A stretch of DNA of 11,008 nucleotides from an uncultured Oscillospiraceae bacterium (GTDB lineage: Bacteria; Bacillota; Clostridia; Oscillospirales; Oscillospiraceae). Both the position numbers and the translations under genes were made by a program. The notes beneath the pieces are model-generated. The model was not told the DNA's origin. It was given only the letters and a program-made list of their open reading frames with translations, and made no database searches. Below are positions 7,701-11,008 of this stretch, in pieces. Every line of letters begins with the position of its first letter. Position 1 is the stretch's first letter. The stretch is taken from NCBI GenBank assembly GCA_934661715.1, contig CAKUJL010000036.1:1-11008 (forward strand), read 5' to 3'.

Positions 7701-8211
7701 TATGTACCTGAAGCTGCTCGAGGACGCGGTTTTGGAAGAGCGCGGCGAAGAATCCCTCAAAGAGCCCGAGTGCACCGCCGATCTGGACGTCACGGCGAAC
7801 ATTTCCAAAGCCTACGTCTCCTCCGGCGAACAGCGCATGGACCTCTACCGCCGCATGGCCGCCATCCGCACGCAGGAGGACGCAGACGATCTTCTCGACG
7901 AGATCGTCGACCGGTATGGAGACCCTCCCAAGGGCGTCATGAACCTGATCGCCATTGCGCTGCTTCGCGCCAGAGCCGCCGCCTGCGGCATCGTCGAGAT
8001 CAGCCAGAAGGGTCAGACCCTGACCATCTCGCTCGGCGTGTTCGATTTTGCCGCCATTTCGGCGCTTTGCGAAGAGCCGGGCTTCAAGGGCAGAGTCTTC
8101 TTTGCCGCCGGAAAAGTCCCGGCCATCACCGTCAAGCTCAGATCCGGCGAAGACCCCCTGAAGCTTGCCGAACAGCTCGTCGGCCGCTACAGCCTCATCC
8201 GGAACAAATGA
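4699..8211 (+). CDS. mfd: Transcription-repair coupling factor Mfd
   Basis: ATP-driven translocase that pushes stalled RNA polymerase off DNA and recruits UvrA for nucleotide excision repair. 1170 residues, a little longer than E. coli Mfd (1148). The N-terminal UvrB-like module includes RGGILDVFSPG (175-185) and VRCEFFGDE (190-198), where Arg175, Arg191 and Phe195 align with the UvrA-contact residues of E. coli. A very basic linker (about 479-496, KKTERKPKPKK) leads to the RNA-polymerase-interacting domain starting LTPGDLVVHEHHGIG (about 502-516). The RecG-like motor has Walker A GDVGFGKTE (656-664), DEEQ (757-760), LSATPIPRT (782-790), IIETGIDIPNVNTLI and motif VI HQLRGRVGRS (925-934). The C-terminal TRCF domain ends the protein. 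It starts with TTG after AAAGGAG. It follows pth by 135 bases, as in many Firmicutes. Confidence 0.97.
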   Translation: MNILLQALEKSPEYRQILDSLSRSGVCAVSGLSQITRSHFIAALHAAASRPSVLICQDEMAASRLQEELESFLGVQAPVLPERELTFVEASGVSRQWEQKRLRLLYDLAAGKLPLLIASAQALSLRTMPREVLFSASIRLRVGASFSPDELSEKLTQAGYARTFLVEGAGQFALRGGILDVFSPGEAMPVRCEFFGDELDAMGFFDPTTQRRTENTEEALLLPVAESLPQLCPEGIPGLCRDLEAIIARQKRRKNPHENLITTLTRDIESLQSGVSFPSADRYMALIYPEFSCAADYLSSETAVYFCDHGALSRAAKAQEEEFGLGLDAFLESGRLAGELCDFYLPFEDLAARMRGKPVVYFDSFLSARFPESLPPQQLLSVTARQLPGYGGSLETAVSDLKNYVRNDYGCLVLCGGKRRGEILKDMLVKEGVNALLAFPAVHLPQAGQIFLTDGSLPAGLEYPDLRFAILTEGQILIKKTERKPKPKKTPSNRKKLESFTDLTPGDLVVHEHHGIGRYVGMEQMKVGGAIKDYVKIAYQGTDTLYVPATQLDLVSKYIGSGGENQTVRLNKLGGDQWQKAKAKAKAAAKDLAAGLIQLYAERKRRPGFAFAADSPWQKEFEESFEYAETDDQLRAIAEIKHDMESPAPMERLLCGDVGFGKTEVALRAVMKCILDGKQAAILVPTTVLAQQHYLTALKRFGSFPVTIDVLSRFRTPAQLKKTLQELETGKIDLIIGTHKLLQKSVRFKDLGLLIVDEEQRFGVSHKERLKEISRGVDVLTLSATPIPRTLNMALSGLRDMSTIEQPPHDRYPVQTFVLEHSDRILDEAIRRELSRGGQVYYLHNRVETIDECAAKLKERLGDVEIAVAHGKMNQEQLSDVMQAMADGQIQILVCTTIIETGIDIPNVNTLIIEDADKLGLAQLHQLRGRVGRSSRHAYAYLTFRRGKVLSEVAEKRLEAIREYAEFGSGFKIAMRDLEIRGAGDLLGSEQSGHMLSVGYDMYLKLLEDAVLEERGEESLKEPECTADLDVTANISKAYVSSGEQRMDLYRRMAAIRTQEDADDLLDEIVDRYGDPPKGVMNLIAIALLRARAAACGIVEISQKGQTLTISLGVFDFAAISALCEEPGFKGRVFFAAGKVPAITVKLRSGEDPLKLAEQLVGRYSLIRNK

Positions 8212-8291
8212 CGCGGACGCTTCGTCCAACATACGTGGCAAATCTTAAGGAGAAATTCAGAATTTGGCCGCGATTCTTGGTCGAAATGCCG

Positions 8292-8320
8292 TTGCAAAAA
8301 ACCGCGCACTTCGGTATAAT
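8292..8320 (+). promoter_or_regulatory. Sigma-A promoter of the VanW-family gene
   Basis: TTGCAA (8292-8297), 17-base spacer, perfect TATAAT (8315-8320). This is the best-matching promoter in the window. The predicted transcript start is near 8327, leaving a leader of about 80 bases before the proposed start at 8408. Its position argues against translation starting at the upstream TTG (8264), because that codon would not be on this transcript. Confidence 0.8.
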
Positions 8321-8364
8321 GAGAGCTGTATAGTTGTCATAATACCGACACTTCTATTTCACCA

Positions 8365-8400
8365 CCTCCCGGCGCTGCTTTGCCGGTTGAAAATTGGAGG
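8365..8400 (+). promoter_or_regulatory. Leader of the VanW-family gene: anti-Shine-Dalgarno-like sequence, hairpin and ribosome binding site
   Basis: The GGAGG at 8396-8400 is the ribosome binding site. CCTCC at 8365-8369, within the 16S-tail-like stretch CACCTCC (8363-8369 region), is its exact complement. Between them CGGC/GCCG (8370-8373 with 8382-8385; CCGGC/GCCGG if 8369 and 8386 also pair) forms a small hairpin with an 8-base loop. The mRNA can thus fold so that the binding site is paired. The inverted repeats are seen directly; regulation is inferred. No known riboswitch class is recognised. Confidence 0.45.
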
Positions 8401-8407
8401 GATTCCT

Positions 8408-10297
8408 ATCAGAAAGAAAGGTAAATTCGAGCAGAGCCGCACGCCCAAAAAGCCGTCGGTCGCCGAGCAGCAGGTAAATAAGCCCGCCAAGGCGCCAAAG
8501 CCCGCAAAAGAGCCCCGGCAGGGCTCCGGCAAAAAGGGTCTCGTCATCGCGCTGGCCCTCGTCGTCATTGTCATTCTCGGCGTCTGCTCGTATGGCTTTG
8601 TGCTCAAAAATCAGGACGCGATCTACCCGAACGTCTATGTCGCGGGTGTGAATGTCGGCGGACTCAAGCGCGACGCCGCCGTCTCCGCGGTCTCCGAGGC
8701 CGTGCAGACCAGCTACGCAAGCGACACGCTGAACGTCGTGCTGCCCGACCGGACGCTGAGCCTCACGCCCGAGGTCACACAGGTCGCGCTCAATCCCGAG
8801 CAGGCCATTGACGAGGCGATGCGCTACGGCCGTTCCGGCGGCCCCATTTCCGCCGTGATCAATCGGCTTCGCGCCGGAAAGAGCGAATACACGGTCGATC
8901 TCGATTCGAGTCTGAACCTCGACACCGAGTATATCCGCACCCTTGTCGACCAGACCGCGCGTGAATGCGCCTCCGACAAAATTGACCCCATCGTCAAGGT
9001 CAACGAAGACGCCGGCACGATCACCATCACCGCCGGTTCTCCCGCCATTTCGCTCGACGCCGACAAGCTCTATGACGCGGTCATCGCGCGGTTTGCCTCC
9101 GGCGATTTCAGTGATCTGGACTTTGACTACGACACCGTTCCGTGCGAAAGCGTCGATTTACAGCAGTATTACGACAAATACTGCAAGGAAATGACCGACG
9201 CGTATTACGACGAAGAGAAGAAGGAGCTCGTCGCAGAGGTCAACGGCTACGGCTTCGATCTTCCGTACTACACCCAGCAGCTTGCCATGGCGAAGGCCGG
9301 AGACGTCATCACCATCCAGATGGAGGACCTTGTCCCCGAGGTCACGCTCGAAGAGCTCAAAAAGACCTATTTTGCGGACGTGCTTGCCTCCTATGACAGC
9401 CCGCACACCAACCTGCCCGCAAGAACCAAGAATCTGGAGCTGGCCTGCAAGGCCATCGACGGCACCATTCTGAACCCCGGCGACGAGTTCTCGTTCAATA
9501 CGATCGTCGGCGAGCGCACCAAGGAAAAGGGCTATCAGGCGGCCATCGTCTACACCGACGGCGGCAAGAGCGAGGCGCAGGAGGGCGGCGGCATCTGCCA
9601 GGTCGCATCGACCATCTACACCTGCACCCTGCTTGCCGACCTCGAGGTCACCGAGCGCTCACCGCATATGTACCTCGTCACCTACGTTGAGCCCGGCATG
9701 GACGCCACGATCTACTGGCCGAGTCTGGACTACAAGTTCAAAAACTCGACCGATATGCCCCTTCGCATCGACGCTTCTGTCTCCGGCGGCTACGTGCACA
9801 TCAAACTCGTCGGCACCAAGCAGGAGCACGACTACGACCACATCAAGCTCCGCGGCGTCTACGCAAGCTCCACCGCGTGGAAGACCGTCGCTGAGGTTGA
9901 CGGCAAGAAGGTGGAGATCACCATCGCCAAGGGCGCGGGTGTGGACGCAAACGGCAACGCCATCGACCTCGCCGTCGACGCTTCCGGCAACAAGTACGTG
10001 CTGGGCAGCATCACCGAGGGCGAATACACCGGCTACACCATCAACGCCTACCGCGACTTCATCGCCGCCGACGGCAGCACCATGCGTTCCGAGCTTCTGC
10101 ACACCGACCAGTTCAAGCACCGCGACCGCTGCTACTCCGTCACGCCGTACACCGAGCCCGAGCCTGACGTTCCCGAAGAGCCCGATCCCACCGATCCCGA
10201 CTATGACCCGACGCAGGACCCGAACTATAACCCGGACGACAGCAGCGACGATAACCGCTACACCGGCGATCCTTCGGCAATGCCTTTCTGGAACTGA
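8408..10297 (+). CDS. VanW-family membrane-anchored cell-wall protein
   Basis: Function of VanW-family proteins is not established; they are named after an accessory gene of vanB vancomycin-resistance clusters, but most occur in susceptible anaerobes and carry putative peptidoglycan-binding domains. From 8408 the protein has 629 residues: a short Lys/Pro-rich cytoplasmic tail (1-44), one membrane helix (LVIALALVVIVILGVC, 45-60), a long extracellular part that starts IYPNVYVAGVNVGGL and resembles the peptidoglycan-binding-4 type (about 70-330), the VanW domain (about 338-470) with NPGDEFSFN, EGGGICQVASTIY (392-404) and TIYWPSLDYKFKN, then an acidic Pro/Asp-rich tail (583-629). Start choice: GGAGG (8396-8400) sits 7 bases before ATC at 8408, giving (M)RKKGKFEQ. 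No ATG, GTG or TTG fits this site. An in-frame TTG at 8264 would add 48 residues but lies upstream of the promoter; a TTG at 8387 lacks a binding site. Confidence 0.88.
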   Translation: MRKKGKFEQSRTPKKPSVAEQQVNKPAKAPKPAKEPRQGSGKKGLVIALALVVIVILGVCSYGFVLKNQDAIYPNVYVAGVNVGGLKRDAAVSAVSEAVQTSYASDTLNVVLPDRTLSLTPEVTQVALNPEQAIDEAMRYGRSGGPISAVINRLRAGKSEYTVDLDSSLNLDTEYIRTLVDQTARECASDKIDPIVKVNEDAGTITITAGSPAISLDADKLYDAVIARFASGDFSDLDFDYDTVPCESVDLQQYYDKYCKEMTDAYYDEEKKELVAEVNGYGFDLPYYTQQLAMAKAGDVITIQMEDLVPEVTLEELKKTYFADVLASYDSPHTNLPARTKNLELACKAIDGTILNPGDEFSFNTIVGERTKEKGYQAAIVYTDGGKSEAQEGGGICQVASTIYTCTLLADLEVTERSPHMYLVTYVEPGMDATIYWPSLDYKFKNSTDMPLRIDASVSGGYVHIKLVGTKQEHDYDHIKLRGVYASSTAWKTVAEVDGKKVEITIAKGAGVDANGNAIDLAVDASGNKYVLGSITEGEYTGYTINAYRDFIAADGSTMRSELLHTDQFKHRDRCYSVTPYTEPEPDVPEEPDPTDPDYDPTQDPNYNPDDSSDDNRYTGDPSAMPFWN

Positions 10298-10318
10298 CGA
10301 TTCATAAAACCAAAACAG

Positions 10319-10351
10319 AAAATCCTGTACCGCTATGGTACAGGATTTTTT
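10319..10351. terminator. Bidirectional intrinsic terminator between the VanW-family gene and rnhA
   Basis: AAAATCCTGTACC (10319-10331), loop GCTAT, GGTACAGGATTTT (10337-10349): a perfect 13-bp stem running into TTTTTT (10346-10351) on the plus strand. On the minus strand the same stem is followed by TTTTCTGTTTTGG, so it should also stop rnhA transcripts. It lies 21 bases after the VanW-family stop and 4 bases past the rnhA stop, as expected for convergent genes. Confidence 0.93.
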
Positions 10352-10355
10352 GCGC

Positions 10356-10793
10356 TTATTTGAATTTCTGACTCTCCAGAACAGCCTGCTGGTCGCAGCG
10401 GTTGTTATATTCGTTCTCTGCGTGGCCCTTGACCCAGTGGCACTGCACGTCGTGCGTTTCGCACAGCTCCAGAAGTGTCTGCCAGAGGTCGGGGTTGAGC
10501 GCGGGCTTTTTGTCGGATTTGACCCAGCCGCGCTTTTGCCAGCCCTTGGCCCAGCCCTTTTCCAGCGCGTCGATGACATACTTGGAATCTGACCACAGCT
10601 CGACCCGGCAGGGCGTTTTGAGCGCCCGCAGCGCTTCAATGACGGCGGTGAGCTCCATGCGGTTGTTGGTCGTCCGCGCCTCGCCGCCGGAGAGCTGCTT
10701 TTCAATTTCGCCATACCTGAGAATCGCGCACCAGCCCCCCGGCCCGGGATTTCCCGAGCAGGCGCCGTCGGTGTAAATGGTGACTGTTTTCAT
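10356..10793 (-). CDS. rnhA: Ribonuclease HI
   Basis: Endonuclease that cuts the RNA strand of RNA:DNA hybrids, removing R-loops and primers. 145 residues from the ATG at 10793-10791, near the E. coli length (155). The four catalytic carboxylates and the general-base histidine are present: Asp9 in [12 protein letters not shown], Glu47 in NNRMELTAV, Asp69 in LWSDSKYVI, His124 in [14 protein letters not shown] and Asp134. The handle region with [11 protein letters not shown] (80-90) marks it as the type with the basic protrusion. An upstream TTG (10805) is in frame but would run through the ribosome binding site GGAGGT, so the ATG is preferred. It converges on the VanW-family gene across a shared terminator. 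No convincing promoter is seen upstream. Confidence 0.97.
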   Translation of the reverse strand: MKTVTIYTDGACSGNPGPGGWCAILRYGEIEKQLSGGEARTTNNRMELTAVIEALRALKTPCRVELWSDSKYVIDALEKGWAKGWQKRGWVKSDKKPALNPDLWQTLLELCETHDVQCHWVKGHAENEYNNRCDQQAVLESQKFK

Positions 10794-10797
10794 GCAG

Positions 10798-10803
10798 ACC
10801 TCC
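10798..10803 (-). promoter_or_regulatory. Ribosome binding site of rnhA
   Basis: GGAGGT on the minus strand, 4 bases before the ATG at 10793-10791. It fixes the start at that ATG rather than at the in-frame TTG at 10805-10803. Confidence 0.85.
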
Positions 10804-10845
10804 AAGGGGGGTATTTTGTCCGTTTTCCAACGAATAGGGAAAGGT

Positions 10846-11007
10846 TTAGGCCAACTTTCTGGCCGTGGCGGGATTTATTTTGCCGTGCGCGGCGGCAAGC
10901 GCCGGTTTTCTGCTGGCGGTGGCCGCCAGCTGGTCCAAACGCATTTTCTTTCTTGCTCGTGCAAGAAAGAAAACGCTTCGCAAAAGAAAGAAGACGCCAA
11001 AGAAAAC
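10846..11007 (-). other. Open frame entering from the right edge across the hairpin cluster (doubtful 3' end of a gene)
   Basis: On the minus strand one frame is open from the right edge to a TAA at 10848-10846, 53 codons. Its translation has a phenylalanine-rich start (VFFGVFFLLRSVFFL), then ARARKKMRLDQLAA and a basic, Ala-rich end (ATARKLA). An internal ATG (10944-10942) would give a 32-residue peptide but has no convincing ribosome binding site. The peptide reflects the inverted repeats beneath it, and I recognise no family. It could be the tail of an off-window gene into which a repeat has been read, or chance. Confidence 0.2.
10849..10973. repeat. Cluster of four inverted repeats upstream of rnhA, possible intergenic repeat element
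   Basis: Four separate perfect inverted repeats within 125 bases: GGCCA/TGGCC (10849-10853, 10860-10864); TTGCCG/CGGCAA (10880-10885, 10893-10898); GCTGGCGG/CCGCCAGC (10912-10919, 10923-10930, 3-base loop); and TTTTCTTTCTTGC/GCAAGAAAGAAAA (10944-10956, 10961-10973, loop TCGT). The last is 13 bp and is followed on the plus strand by purine-rich sequence, so it is not a clear terminator; on the minus strand it follows several T-rich runs. The density of structure and the change from GC-rich to polypurine/polypyrimidine sequence suggest an interspersed repeat or structured RNA rather than ordinary spacer. Confidence 0.55.
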
Positions 11008-11008
11008 C

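Noticed and set aside
7201..8241. 346-codon minus-strand frame opposite the end of mfd
   Set aside because: Antisense of the conserved Mfd motor and TRCF domain; composition is that of a shadow frame and there is no family match.
8408..10297. Vancomycin resistance function from the VanW match
   Set aside because: No vanH/A/B/X, vanY or vanRS genes are present; VanW-family proteins are common in susceptible Clostridia, so resistance cannot be inferred.
9659..10714. 351-codon minus-strand frame spanning rnhA and the VanW-family gene
   Set aside because: It runs through a strong bidirectional terminator and lies out of frame in rnhA; an artefact of GC-rich codon usage.
10794..10845. Promoter of rnhA
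   Set aside because: AT-containing stretches such as CAAAATAC on the minus strand lack a partner hexamer at proper distance, so none is called.

Overview
The window is a chromosomal housekeeping segment, most likely from a GC-rich member of the Clostridia (Oscillospiraceae or a relative). Three things suggest this: a two-gene SufC/SufB-type Fe-S cluster pair, the glmU-prs-pth-mfd gene order typical of Firmicutes, and a membrane-anchored VanW-family cell-wall protein. Ribosome binding sites are strong and GGAGG-like, and promoters are classical sigma-A type. I see no mobile element, CRISPR array, tRNA or rRNA.

Layout, left to right. On the minus strand, sufC and a left-truncated sufB-like gene overlap by 7 bases (1-1495). 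They are read from a good extended -10 promoter at 1528-1556. Divergent to this, a second extended -10 promoter (1657-1685) starts a plus-strand block. That block holds a GlmU-like protein with an intact acetyltransferase half but an eroded uridylyltransferase half (1715-2920), PRPP synthetase prs (3011-3961), peptidyl-tRNA hydrolase pth (3970-4563) and the transcription-repair coupling factor mfd (4699-8211). A new sigma-A promoter (8292-8320) then drives a VanW-family membrane protein (about 8408-10297), whose best start appears to be a non-canonical ATC. A bidirectional terminator (10319-10351) separates it from convergent rnhA (RNase HI, minus strand, 10356-10793). The right edge (10846-11008) carries a compact run of four inverted repeats with no recognisable gene.

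How the genes relate. glmU feeds UDP-GlcNAc synthesis for peptidoglycan. prs makes PRPP for nucleotides. pth recycles peptidyl-tRNAs. mfd clears stalled RNA polymerase for repair. This is the Bacillus glmU-prs-ctc-pth-fin-mfd neighbourhood without ctc and fin. The VanW-family protein acts at the envelope. RNase HI removes RNA:DNA hybrids. SufC/SufB assemble Fe-S clusters.

I did not find an obviously new multi-gene system. The points most worth checking are the degenerate GlmU N-domain, the apparent ATC start of the VanW gene, two leaders in which the ribosome binding site can pair with nearby sequence (mfd and vanW-like), and the hairpin-rich block at the right edge.
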